DNA of 53,059 nt from contig JBBSIN010000007.1 in the NCBI GenBank assembly GCA_038232055.1, positions 1 through 53,059 on the forward strand, read 5' to 3'. Shown here in pieces: positions 1-7,798 of the stretch. The translations under genes and the position numbers were made by a program. Origin of the DNA: JBBSIN01 sp038232055. GTDB lineage: Bacteria; Actinomycetota; Actinomycetes; JADGOV01. The notes below the pieces were generated by a model, which did not search any database, had not been told where the DNA came from, and was given only the letters and a program-made list of their open reading frames with translations. How positions within the stretch are numbered: position 1 is the first letter of the stretch; each line of letters begins with the position of its first letter.

Positions 1-1
1 C

Positions 2-217
2 GACGTCCTCGACGCCGTGGACCAGCCGGCCGACGAGTCCATGGACGCTGGCCAGCCGTTCCCGGCCGATCCCGAAGAGCGGGTCGGCCGCATCGTCGAG
101 ACCGACGAAGGCGCGCGTACCGACACGGAGCCCGACGTGGTTGGCTACGACGCGGGCACCGACACCGGCGGCTTCAGCGCCGAGGAGCGGGCGATGCACG
201 TCGAGCCCGGCGCCTGA
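2..217 (+). CDS. DUF5709 family protein, 3' part
   Basis: The reading frame is open at the left edge, so the true start lies outside the window; a GTG at 17 is only an internal valine. The visible 71 residues are acidic and end with the pattern VGRIVETDEGA...DTGGFSAEERAMHVEPGA. This resembles the conserved C-terminus of the DUF5709 proteins, small acidic proteins of unknown function common in Actinobacteria. The topoisomerase gene starts 11 bases after the stop. No function can be assigned. The family call rests on remembered resemblance of the tail. Confidence 0.6.
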   Translation, partial: DVLDAVDQPADESMDAGQPFPADPEERVGRIVETDEGARTDTEPDVVGYDAGTDTGGFSAEERAMHVEPGA

Positions 218-228
218 GCGAAACCCGA

Positions 229-1299
229 ATGCCTCGCCTGCGACGATCCGACCCGTCGAGACCCGGACTGACGCGGCGTCGTCGCGGTCGTGGTTTCGCG
301 TACTACGACGCGTACGGCGAGCGGGTCACCGACCCGGAGACGCTGCAGCGCATCAGCGACCTCGTCCTGCCGCCGGCGTGGAACGAACTGTGGATCTGCC
401 CGTACGCCAACGGCCACATCCAGGCGATCGGCACCGACGCGGCGGGGCGTCGGCAGTACCGCTACCACGACCAGTGGCGGGTGCAGCGGGACCGGGTCAA
501 GCACGAGCGGGTCCTGGCCTTCGCCGACGCGCTGCCGGGCGCCCGTCGAACGGTCGCCGAGCACATCGCGCTACCCGGCCTGCCCAAGCAGCGCGTGCTG
601 GCGTGCGCCGTACGCCTGCTCGACCTCGGGTTCTTCCGGATCGGCAGCGAGGAGTACGCCGAGGCCAACGAGACCTACGGGCTGGCCACCATCCGGCGTG
701 AACATGTCCGCTTCGAAGGGCCACGGATCTGGTTCAGGTACACGGCGAAGGGCGGCCTCGACCGCGAGCAGCCCGTCAACGACCAGGCCGTGCGGGCGGT
801 AGTGCAGTCGCTGAAGCGGCGACGCGGCGGCGGGAACGAGCTCCTCGCCTACCGTGACGCGCGAGGGTGGCACGACGTCAAGAGCTCCGACGTCAACGCC
901 TACCTCCGGGAGATTACCGGCGGTGACTTCACCGCCAAGGACTTCCGCACGTGGAACGCCACGGTGATCGCGGCGTCCTCCCTCGCCGTCGCCCGGCCGG
1001 CCGCGGAGGCCAAGACGTCGAGCAAACGGGCTGTCGCCCACGTCGTACGAGAGGTCGCGCAGCGCCTCGGCAACACCCCGGCGGTCTGTCGCAGCTCCTA
1101 CATCGACCCCCGGGTCATCGAGCTCTACCAGGACGGCGTGACCATCGTCGACGAACTCGACCAGCTCGGAGCCGACTCGGAGCCGGGCACGCTGGCGACT
1201 CAGGGCCCGATCGAGCAGGCCGTGTGCGAGCTGCTGCGCGGCGAGCGTGGACGCGCCGGCCGAGGCGGTACATCGGCCACGATGCGTCGCGCGGGCTGA
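229..1299 (+). CDS. DNA topoisomerase IB (poxvirus/bacterial type)
   Basis: A 356-residue type IB topoisomerase, which relaxes supercoils by a 3'-phosphotyrosine intermediate. The N-terminal domain (about residues 20-115) carries LPPAWNELWICP and the block GHIQAIGTDAAGRRQYRYH. The catalytic domain shows Arg137 (FFRIGSEEY), Lys174 (YTAKGG), Arg240 (DFRTWNAT), Asn282 (GNTP) and nucleophile Tyr291 (SSYIDP). Asn replaces the His265 of the vaccinia enzyme, as in other bacterial members. Length is normal for the family. The C-terminus (after about 335) is Gly/Arg-rich and probably disordered. It is most likely a single-gene unit; the next start is 71 bases downstream. Found sporadically in bacteria, often in addition to topoisomerase IA and gyrase. 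Confidence 0.93.
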   Translation: MPRLRRSDPSRPGLTRRRRGRGFAYYDAYGERVTDPETLQRISDLVLPPAWNELWICPYANGHIQAIGTDAAGRRQYRYHDQWRVQRDRVKHERVLAFADALPGARRTVAEHIALPGLPKQRVLACAVRLLDLGFFRIGSEEYAEANETYGLATIRREHVRFEGPRIWFRYTAKGGLDREQPVNDQAVRAVVQSLKRRRGGGNELLAYRDARGWHDVKSSDVNAYLREITGGDFTAKDFRTWNATVIAASSLAVARPAAEAKTSSKRAVAHVVREVAQRLGNTPAVCRSSYIDPRVIELYQDGVTIVDELDQLGADSEPGTLATQGPIEQAVCELLRGERGRAGRGGTSATMRRAG

Positions 1300-1370
1300 C
1301 CTCGGCCGCAATAACTGCAGCTCAAAGGCCTCGACGTTTGTGTTACTTCGCCGGTGGTAGGTCGCTTCTC

Positions 1371-1937
1371 GTGACCACCGACTCCGGTGTCCGGTACCGC
1401 GACCCGCCGGTCGCGGTGCTTTTCGACCGCGACGGCACGATCGTCGTCGACGTGCCGTACAACGGGCGCCCGGACCTGGTGCGGCCCATGCCGGGGGCCG
1501 CGGCCGCGCTGGACCGTCTGCGGTCCCTCGGCGTGCCCACCGCCGTCGTCTCCAACCAGAGCGGCATCGCCCGCGGGCTGCTGACCCCAGGGCAGGTCGA
1601 TGCCGTCAACGCGCGGGTCGAGGAGCTGCTCGGCCCGCTGGGTCCGATCTTCGTCTGCCCGCACGGCCCCGACGAGGGCTGCCGATGTCGCAAACCCGCG
1701 CCCGGGCTCGTCGAGGACGCGGCGGCAGCCCTAGGCGTGTCGCCGCGGCGCTGTGCGCTCATCGGCGACATCGGCGCGGACGTCGACGCGGCGCTCGCCG
1801 TCGGCGTACGCCCGGTGCTCGTCCCGACCTCGCGCACCCGTGCGGCCGAGGTGGCCACCGCACCGGAGGTCGCTCCAGACCTGCTCACCGCCGTCGAAAT
1901 GCTGTTTGGGGGTCCCGGAACCGGCGCCCTCGCATGA
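1371..1937 (+). CDS. gmhB: D-glycero-D-manno-heptose 1,7-bisphosphate phosphatase (HAD IIIA)
   Basis: A 188-residue HAD phosphatase starting at GTG 1371. The DxD nucleophile motif is FDRDGT (Asp19, Asp21), motif II is VSNQSG (Ser61) and the acidic motif is IGDIGAD (Asp133). A GmhB-type zinc site is visible: Cys96, His98, Cys104 and Cys106 in CPHGPDEGCRCRKP. The enzyme removes the C7 phosphate of heptose 1,7-bisphosphate in NDP-heptose synthesis. Whether it prefers the alpha or beta anomer cannot be read from sequence. Its stop overlaps the start of the next gene (ATGA at 1934), making it the first gene of the heptose/glycosyltransferase operon. A histidinol-phosphatase role is the main alternative, but gmhA and hldE downstream argue against it. 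Confidence 0.88.
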   Translation: MTTDSGVRYRDPPVAVLFDRDGTIVVDVPYNGRPDLVRPMPGAAAALDRLRSLGVPTAVVSNQSGIARGLLTPGQVDAVNARVEELLGPLGPIFVCPHGPDEGCRCRKPAPGLVEDAAAALGVSPRRCALIGDIGADVDAALAVGVRPVLVPTSRTRAAEVATAPEVAPDLLTAVEMLFGGPGTGALA

Positions 1938-3007
1938 CGACGCCCCGCGGCCCCGTGGTCCTGGTCGCCCGGCTCGACAATGACGGTGACGTTCTCCTCT
2001 CCGGCCCGGCGGTCCGCGCGATCGCTGCGCGAGCCCGCGTCATCCTGCTCTGCGGCCCGCGGGGAGCCGCGGCAGCCCGACTGCTGCCTGGCGTCGAGGA
2101 GATCATCGAGTGGCACTGCCCGTGGATCGACGCCGAGCCGCGGCCGGTGGACCGTGCCGACATGTCCGCCCTGGTGGAGCGCCTGACCGCGGCCGAGAGC
2201 ACCGAGGCGGTGGTGCTCACGTCGTACCACCAGAGCCCGCTGCCCCTCGCGCTGCTCCTGCGCCTGGCCGGCGTGCCCAGGGTGAGCGCGACGAGCGAGG
2301 ACTACCCCGGGTCGCTCCTCGACGTCCGCCACCGGCCGCCGGAGACCGGGCTGCACGAGGTGGAACGGATGCTCTCGCTCGCCGAGGCGGCCGGGTTCCC
2401 GCTGCCGCTCGCCGACGACGGTCGGCTCGCTCTGCGCGGGCCGCTGCCGGACACCACACTGCTGACCGGCGGCTCGCCGTACGTCGTCGTGCATCCGGGC
2501 GCGTCGGTGCCGGCGCGCGCGCCCTCGCCGTACCGGATGGCAGCGCACGCGGCGGCGCTCGCCGCCGACGGCAGGCGCGTCGTCGTCACGGGCAGCCGAG
2601 GCGACCGCGCCCTCGCGGAGGCGGTCGCGGCCGCGACGCCGGGGGCGCTCGACCTGGCCGGCCGTACCGACCTCGCCGCGCTGGCCGACGTGCTGAGCAG
2701 GGCCGACGCCCTCGTCGTCGGCAACACCGGTCCGGCACACCTCGCCGCGGCGGTCGGTACGCCGGTCGTGTCGCTCTTTGCGCCGACCGTGCCAGCCGAA
2801 CGCTGGCGACCCTGGCGCGTGCCGCACGTCCTGCTCGGCGACCAGCACGCACCGTGTTCGCTGTCGCGGGCGCGAACCTGTACGGTCCCGGGGCATCCGT
2901 GCCTCGACGGGATCGAGGCCGACGAGGTCGTCGCTGCCGTGGCCGACGTCACCGCCGGCGCCACGGCCTGCATCGCCGGATCGCGCGTGGAGGAGGTCGC
3001 CCGATGA
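1934..3007 (+). CDS. Glycosyltransferase family 9 (heptosyltransferase-like)
   Basis: A 357-residue GT9 (GT-B fold) protein starting at ATG 1934 inside the gmhB stop. The N-terminal half opens with VVLVARLDNDGDVLLSGPAV, the nucleotide-independent acceptor domain. The C-terminal half has YVVVHPGAS, a Rossmann segment VVVTGSRGDRALAEAV and the donor-binding block GNTGPAHLAAAVGTPVVSLF followed by PAERWRPW, typical of ADP-heptose:LPS heptosyltransferases. In an organism without LPS the acceptor must be another glycan. Flanked by 4-base overlaps on both sides, so it is co-translated with gmhB and the following GT4. Donor specificity for heptose is inferred from family and neighbours. Confidence 0.88.
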   Translation: MTTPRGPVVLVARLDNDGDVLLSGPAVRAIAARARVILLCGPRGAAAARLLPGVEEIIEWHCPWIDAEPRPVDRADMSALVERLTAAESTEAVVLTSYHQSPLPLALLLRLAGVPRVSATSEDYPGSLLDVRHRPPETGLHEVERMLSLAEAAGFPLPLADDGRLALRGPLPDTTLLTGGSPYVVVHPGASVPARAPSPYRMAAHAAALAADGRRVVVTGSRGDRALAEAVAAATPGALDLAGRTDLAALADVLSRADALVVGNTGPAHLAAAVGTPVVSLFAPTVPAERWRPWRVPHVLLGDQHAPCSLSRARTCTVPGHPCLDGIEADEVVAAVADVTAGATACIAGSRVEEVAR

Positions 3008-4215
3008 GGATCGCCATGGTGTCCGAGCACGCGAGTCCGCTCGCGGTCCTCGGTGGCGTCGACGCCGGCGGCCAGAACGTCCACGTCGCCGCGCTCGCGA
3101 TCGGGCTCGCCCGGCGTGGCAACGACGTCGTGGTACACACCAGGCGCGACGACCTGCGTCCGCCCCGGCGGCTGCCGCTCACCGACGGGGTCCTCGTCGA
3201 CCACGTGCCGGCCGGCCCCCCGGCCGAGGTTCCCAAGGACGCCCTCCTGCCGCATATGGACGACTTCGCGGCGGATCTGGCGCAGCAGTGGCGGCAACGG
3301 CCGCCCGACGTGGTTCATGCGCACTTCTGGATGTCGGGCTTCGCGGCGCTGCGAGCCGCCCGACCGCTGGGCATCCCCGTCGTGCAGACCTTCCACGCGC
3401 TGGGCGTGGTCAAGAAGCGCAACCAGGGGCCGCACGACACCTCGCCGGCCGAGCGGCTCGGCATCGAGAAGTCGCTCATCCAGTCCGTCGATGCGATCGT
3501 GGCCACCTGCTCGGACGAGGTGTTCGAGCTGGTCCGCCTCGGCGTCGATCGGCAGCGGGTGTCGGTAGTGCCGTGCGGCGTCGACCTCTCGCTCTTCACG
3601 CCGACGGGCGAGGTCGACCTGCGGCGCAGCGACCGGCACCGCATCGTCTTCGTCGGGCGGCTGGTTCAGCGCAAGGGCATCGGCAACGCCATCACCGCGC
3701 TCGGCGCCCTGCCGGACACCGAGCTGGTGGTCGCCGGCGGCCCGGAGCCGGCCGGGCTCGACCTCGACCCGGAGGTACGCCGGCTGCGCGGGCTCGCCGA
3801 GCGGCAGGGCGTCGCCGACCGCGTCGTCTTCCGCGGGCGGCTCGGCCGGGCGGAGCTGCCGCCGTTGCTGCGCAGCGCCGACGTCGTCGTCTGCGTGCCC
3901 TGGTACGAGCCGTTCGGCATCGTGCCGCTGGAGGCGATGGCCTGCGGCGTACCCGTCGTCGCCTCCGCGGTCGGTGGCCTCGTCGACACGGTCGTGCACG
4001 GCGAGACCGGCGTGCACATCCCGCCTCGCAATCCCGACGCACTCGCCACGGCGCTGCGCGACCTGCTCGACAACCCCGGGCGGCGGGCGGCGTACGGCGC
4101 TGCCGGCGCCCGGCGGGCCCGGTCTCGGTACTCGTGGGAACGCATCGCAGCGCTCACCGAGCACGCGTACGACGCCGTCGTACCGGCCGACCTCACCCAG
4201 GAGGTGCGCTCGTGA
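3004..4215 (+). CDS. Glycosyltransferase family 4 (GT1-like)
   Basis: A 403-residue retaining GT-B glycosyltransferase. The N-terminal domain begins MRIAMVSEHASPLA and includes the Gly-rich GGVDAGGQNVH loop seen in sucrose-synthase/MshA-like GT4 enzymes. The C-terminal donor domain has VFVGRLVQRKGI and the E-x7-E motif EPFGIVPLE followed by AMACGVPVVASAVGGLVDTV. It overlaps the GT9 gene by ATGA and the gmhA start by GTGA, so all are one operon. It probably adds one sugar of the heptose-containing glycan; donor and acceptor are unknown. Confidence 0.88.
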   Translation: MRIAMVSEHASPLAVLGGVDAGGQNVHVAALAIGLARRGNDVVVHTRRDDLRPPRRLPLTDGVLVDHVPAGPPAEVPKDALLPHMDDFAADLAQQWRQRPPDVVHAHFWMSGFAALRAARPLGIPVVQTFHALGVVKKRNQGPHDTSPAERLGIEKSLIQSVDAIVATCSDEVFELVRLGVDRQRVSVVPCGVDLSLFTPTGEVDLRRSDRHRIVFVGRLVQRKGIGNAITALGALPDTELVVAGGPEPAGLDLDPEVRRLRGLAERQGVADRVVFRGRLGRAELPPLLRSADVVVCVPWYEPFGIVPLEAMACGVPVVASAVGGLVDTVVHGETGVHIPPRNPDALATALRDLLDNPGRRAAYGAAGARRARSRYSWERIAALTEHAYDAVVPADLTQEVRS

Positions 4216-4832
4216 ACGACCGGCCGTTACTGACCGGGCGTCACCACGTCGCGGCCCTCCTCGAGGCGCTGCCCCACCTCGACACCGACCGGCTCGACCG
4301 GTGGGGACGAGAGCTGGGGCGCCGGCTCGTCGGCGGCGGTCGGCTGCTCGTCGCCGGAAACGGCGGCTCCGCGGCCCAGGCGCAGCACCTGTCCGCGGAG
4401 CTGGTCGGTCGCTACCGGGACGACCGCCCCGCGCTCTCGGCCATCGCGCTGCACGCGGAGACCTCCTCGCTCACCGCGATCGGCAACGACTACGGCTACG
4501 ACGCGGTCTTCGCCCGGCAGGTGCAGGCGCACGGCCGACCCGGCGATGTCTTCCTCGGCATGTCCACGTCCGGCCGCAGCGGCAACATCCTGGCCGCGGC
4601 GGCGGCCGCCCGCGACGGCGGCCTGGCCTGCTGGTGCATGACGGGTCCCGGCAGCAACCCGCTGGCCGAGCTCGCCGACGAGGCGCTCTGTGTCGACGCG
4701 CCGGCTACCGCCACCGTTCAGGAGATCCACCAGGTCGCCCTGCACCTGATCTGTGCCGCGGTCGACGTCGAGGTCGGCGCGGCCAGGGCGTCCTCAGCGC
4801 CGTACGGCCCAAAGATCGTCGACGTGCGATGA
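4212..4832 (+). CDS. gmhA: Sedoheptulose 7-phosphate isomerase (phosphoheptose isomerase)
   Basis: A 206-residue SIS-domain protein starting at GTG 4212. It converts sedoheptulose 7-phosphate to D-glycero-D-manno-heptose 7-phosphate, the first step to NDP-heptose. GmhA-specific zinc/catalytic residues are visible: His59 and Glu63 (AQHLSAELVGR), Gln170 and Glu171 (VQEIHQ) and His178. The phosphate-binding serines lie in GNGGSAAQ and STSGRSGN. The fifth codon after the start is the rare TTA (4227-4229). It overlaps GT4 upstream and hldE downstream. DiaA-type SIS proteins are a weaker alternative, since the zinc ligands and context fit GmhA. Confidence 0.92.
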   Translation: MNDRPLLTGRHHVAALLEALPHLDTDRLDRWGRELGRRLVGGGRLLVAGNGGSAAQAQHLSAELVGRYRDDRPALSAIALHAETSSLTAIGNDYGYDAVFARQVQAHGRPGDVFLGMSTSGRSGNILAAAAAARDGGLACWCMTGPGSNPLAELADEALCVDAPATATVQEIHQVALHLICAAVDVEVGAARASSAPYGPKIVDVR

Positions 4833-6187
4833 CCGGCCCACTCGTCGTGGTCGGCGACACCCTGCTCGACCGCGACGTCGTCGGACGGGTCGAACGGCTC
4901 TCGCCGGACGCCCCGGTGCCGGTCGTCGATGACCCGACTACCAGCTCCCGGCCCGGTGGCGCCGGGCTCGCCGCCCTGCTCGCCCGTCGCGACGGCCGCG
5001 ACGTCGTCCTCGTCACGGCGCTGGCACCTGACGCCGGCGGCGCCGAGCTCCGAGCGCTGCTCGAAGCCGAGGACATCGAAGTCGTCGATCTCGGGCTCGG
5101 CGGGTCGACACCGGAGAAGGTACGTGTGCGCGCCGACGGGCGCTCGCTGCTGCGCCTCGACACGGGCGGCCGTGGGGGACACGTCGGCGCGCTTTCCGTC
5201 CCGGCGCGGGAGGCGATCGACGCGGCGGGGGCGTTACTGGTAGCTGACTACGGGCGAGGCGTCGCGGCGGCCCTGCGGGAGCTGCCCCGGGTGCCCACGG
5301 TGTGGGACCCGCATCCGCGCGGCGGCGACCCCCTTCCCGGCGCCACCCTGGCCACCCCCAACGCCGCCGAGGCCGACCACTTCGCCGGGACCGCGGCGGT
5401 CGGGCTCGCCGGGCGTACGGCGCAGGCCCGGTTGCTTCGCCGCCGCTGGCAGTCCGGCGCCGTCGCACTAACGATCGGTTCGCGGGGAGCACTGCTGGTC
5501 TCCGACGACGACGCGGCCCCCCTCGTGGCGCCCGCGCCGTCGGTGCCGTGCTTCGACCCGTGCGGTGCCGGCGACCGCTTTGCGTCGGCGGCGGCCGGCC
5601 TGCTCTCCGACGGCGCGCTGCCGTCGGAAGCGGTGACCGGAGCGGTGGCGTCGGCGTCGGCGTTCGTCGCGGCCGGCGGCGCTTCGTCGATCCCAGCCGG
5701 CTCGACAACCTGCTTCGCGGTCGGCCCCGCTGAGCCCGCCGAGGACGTCGTACGCCGAATGCGCGACAGCGGACGCACCGTCGTCGCCACTGGAGGCTGC
5801 TTCGACCTGCTGCATGCCGGGCACGTCAGCGTGCTGCAGGCCGCCCGGTCGCTCGGCGACTGCCTCGTCGTCCTGCTCAACTCCGATGCGTCGGTGCGCC
5901 GCCTGAAGGGGCCGAACCGGCCGCTGGTCCCCCAGCACGACCGGTCGGCCGTGCTCACCGCCCTCGGCTGCGTCGACGCTGTGCAGATTTTCGACGAGGA
6001 CACCCCGGTCGCGGCGCTCGAGCGGCTGCGCCCGGATATCTGGGCGAAGGGCGGCGACTACGCGCTAGCCGACCTGCCGGAATCCGAGGTGCTCGCCTGC
6101 CACGGTGGCCAGACCGTCGTCCTTCCTTACCTGACCGGACGATCCACCAGCGCGATCGTGAAGGAGGCAGCCCGGCATGCCGACTGA
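4829..6187 (+). CDS. hldE: Bifunctional heptose 7-phosphate kinase / heptose 1-phosphate adenylyltransferase
   Basis: A 452-residue two-domain protein. Residues about 1-290 are a PfkB/ribokinase-type kinase with the GGAGLAALLARRDGRDV substrate loop, the central VWDPHPRGG...TPNAAEADHF segment and the anion-hole/catalytic motif PCGAGDRF. Residues about 305-452 are a nucleotidyltransferase with GCFDLLHAGHVSVLQ (HxGH) and the terminal RSTSAIVKEA signature. Together they phosphorylate heptose 7-phosphate at C1 and, after GmhB, attach AMP to give ADP-D-glycero-heptose. Domain order matches E. coli HldE. One TTA codon lies at 5234-5236. It overlaps gmhA by ATGA and the SDR start by 11 bases. Confidence 0.92.
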   Translation: MTGPLVVVGDTLLDRDVVGRVERLSPDAPVPVVDDPTTSSRPGGAGLAALLARRDGRDVVLVTALAPDAGGAELRALLEAEDIEVVDLGLGGSTPEKVRVRADGRSLLRLDTGGRGGHVGALSVPAREAIDAAGALLVADYGRGVAAALRELPRVPTVWDPHPRGGDPLPGATLATPNAAEADHFAGTAAVGLAGRTAQARLLRRRWQSGAVALTIGSRGALLVSDDDAAPLVAPAPSVPCFDPCGAGDRFASAAAGLLSDGALPSEAVTGAVASASAFVAAGGASSIPAGSTTCFAVGPAEPAEDVVRRMRDSGRTVVATGGCFDLLHAGHVSVLQAARSLGDCLVVLLNSDASVRRLKGPNRPLVPQHDRSAVLTALGCVDAVQIFDEDTPVAALERLRPDIWAKGGDYALADLPESEVLACHGGQTVVLPYLTGRSTSAIVKEAARHAD

Positions 6188-6869
6188 GAGCTTCGACAAG
6201 ACGGTGCTGGTGACCGGCGGCGCCTCGGGCTTGGGGCGCGCGGTCGCCGAGGCCGTGCGCGACGCCGGCGGGCGTGCGCTCGTGCTGGACCGGGTAGCCG
6301 TGGACGGGGCGGACTCGGCGGTCGTCGACCTGGCCGACACCCGCGCGACGGAGGACGCCGTACGCCGCATCGCCGAGCGCGCCGGTCGGTTGGACGCTGT
6401 CTGTACGGCCGCGGGCGTCGACCGGCCGGGCGCCCTGCACGACGTGTCGGGCGGGGACTGGGACCGCATCGTTGCGGTCAACCTGCTGGGTACGGCGGCA
6501 GTCGTCCGTGCCGCCCTGCCGGCGCTTCTCCGGTCCCACGGCACCGTGGTCACCGTCGCGTCGACGCTGGGCATCAAGGCGGTGGGCGACGCGACCGCGT
6601 ACTGCGCGTCGAAGTTCGGCGTCGTCGGCTTCACTCGGGCCCTCGCCGCCGAGCTGCGTGGCCAAGTGGGCGTGACTCTGCTCATCCCCGGCGGGATGCA
6701 CACCGCGTTCTTCGACGACCGCGAGGAGCGGTACAAGCCCCCAGCCGACGCGAAGCTCAACCGCCCGCAAGACACCGCCCAGGCCGTGCTGTTCGCGCTG
6801 CGCCAGCCGCCGGGATGCGAGATCAAGGAGCTGGTCGTCGCGTCGGAGCACGAGTCCAGCTGGCCGTGA
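6177..6869 (+). CDS. Short-chain dehydrogenase/reductase (classical SDR)
   Basis: A 230-residue classical SDR with the cofactor motif TGGASGLG at residues 14-21, AAG before GVDRPG, catalytic Ser in VASTLG and Tyr-x3-Lys in YCASKFG. A good Shine-Dalgarno (AAGGAGG) lies before ATG 6177, which itself is inside hldE. It is too short and lacks the extended-SDR features of the ADP-heptose 6-epimerase HldD, so it is unlikely to be that enzyme. Its place at the end of the heptose operon suggests it modifies the sugar or the glycan carrier. The substrate is unknown. Confidence 0.85.
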   Translation: MPTESFDKTVLVTGGASGLGRAVAEAVRDAGGRALVLDRVAVDGADSAVVDLADTRATEDAVRRIAERAGRLDAVCTAAGVDRPGALHDVSGGDWDRIVAVNLLGTAAVVRAALPALLRSHGTVVTVASTLGIKAVGDATAYCASKFGVVGFTRALAAELRGQVGVTLLIPGGMHTAFFDDREERYKPPADAKLNRPQDTAQAVLFALRQPPGCEIKELVVASEHESSWP

Positions 6870-6875
6870 CGCGGG

Positions 6876-7739
6876 CTACGCCGAGCCGCGCTCGACCAGT
6901 CGCGCCCTGCGCTCCACCGCGGGCGGCAGCATCCGGCGGTCGGCGAGCACCGGCAGCAGCCCCTTAACCGCGTCGAGAAGGCCGCCGCGGGCGACGTCGT
7001 CGGTGAGCGCCCGGCGCGCCACCGCGGCGGTCTGCCGCGCGACGACCGGTAGCGGACGACGGAGCCAGGCGGCCCACAGCGCGTTGCGAACCTCACGCCG
7101 GCGGCGGGCGGCGACGTCGCGGACGGGTGACGGGTGGTGGTGGGCAACCACCGAGTCGACGTAGACGAGGCTCCAGCCGGCTCGAGCGAGGTCCCAGGCC
7201 AGCATCGTCTCCTCACCGCCCACCCCGAAGCGCGCAGAGAAGCCGCCCACAGCCAGGTAGGCGTCGCGACGGACCACGGCGCCGCAGGCGATGAACCCGA
7301 GGATCGACGGTCCGGGCAAGCCCGGCTCGAAACCGAGCGGGCTCACCGCCATGTCCGCGCCTACCGCGTCGGGTCGCTCGTCGAGGCCGACCAGTGTGCG
7401 GGCGGCGATGACCGCGAGCCGCGGGTGCGCGTCGAGCAGCCGCTCGGCCGTCGGCAGCGCGCCCGGCGCCCACCATGAGTCGTCGTCGGCGAACGCGACG
7501 TAGGGCGTCGTCGCCCGCCGGACGCCGATCGTGCGTCCGGCGGCGGCAAGGTTGGTCCCGAGAGCGACGACATCGACGCTCGGAAACCGGGAGCGGACCG
7601 TGCGCACCGTCGCGTCTGTCGACCCGTTGTCGACGACGATCAGTGGCGGCTGCTCCGGCAGCTCGATCAGGTGCCCGAGCGCCCGGACGAGCTCGGCGCA
7701 GCGGTCGCGGGTGATCACAACGACCGTCACGGCGGGCAC
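6876..7739 (-). CDS. Glycosyltransferase family 2
   Basis: A 287-residue GT-A glycosyltransferase. It begins VTVVVITRDR and has the GT2 hallmarks VVDNGSTD (nucleotide binding), FADDDSWW (metal-binding DxD) and GGEETMLAWDLARAG (catalytic ED-like segment). It starts with GTG at 7739. It is the only gene of the glycan locus on the minus strand, convergent with the SDR (6 bases apart) and divergent from the carbamoyltransferase, with which it shares a 59-base intergenic region that must hold both promoters. Sugar and acceptor unknown. Confidence 0.85.
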   Translation of the reverse strand: MPAVTVVVITRDRCAELVRALGHLIELPEQPPLIVVDNGSTDATVRTVRSRFPSVDVVALGTNLAAAGRTIGVRRATTPYVAFADDDSWWAPGALPTAERLLDAHPRLAVIAARTLVGLDERPDAVGADMAVSPLGFEPGLPGPSILGFIACGAVVRRDAYLAVGGFSARFGVGGEETMLAWDLARAGWSLVYVDSVVAHHHPSPVRDVAARRRREVRNALWAAWLRRPLPVVARQTAAVARRALTDDVARGGLLDAVKGLLPVLADRRMLPPAVERRARLVERGSA

Positions 7740-7798
7740 CGGGCGATTGTCGCGGGGACTCCGGTTTGTGTCCCGGCCGGGTAGGCGACGATGCCCTC

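Noticed and set aside
1343..2896. 517-codon frame on the minus strand opposite gmhB and the first GT9
   Set aside because: It is antisense to two genes with clear motifs and has no domain; long antisense frames are common at this GC content.
2302..4164. 620-codon minus-strand frame opposite the GT9/GT4 genes
   Set aside because: Low-complexity Arg/His/Asp-rich shadow of real coding sequence on the other strand.
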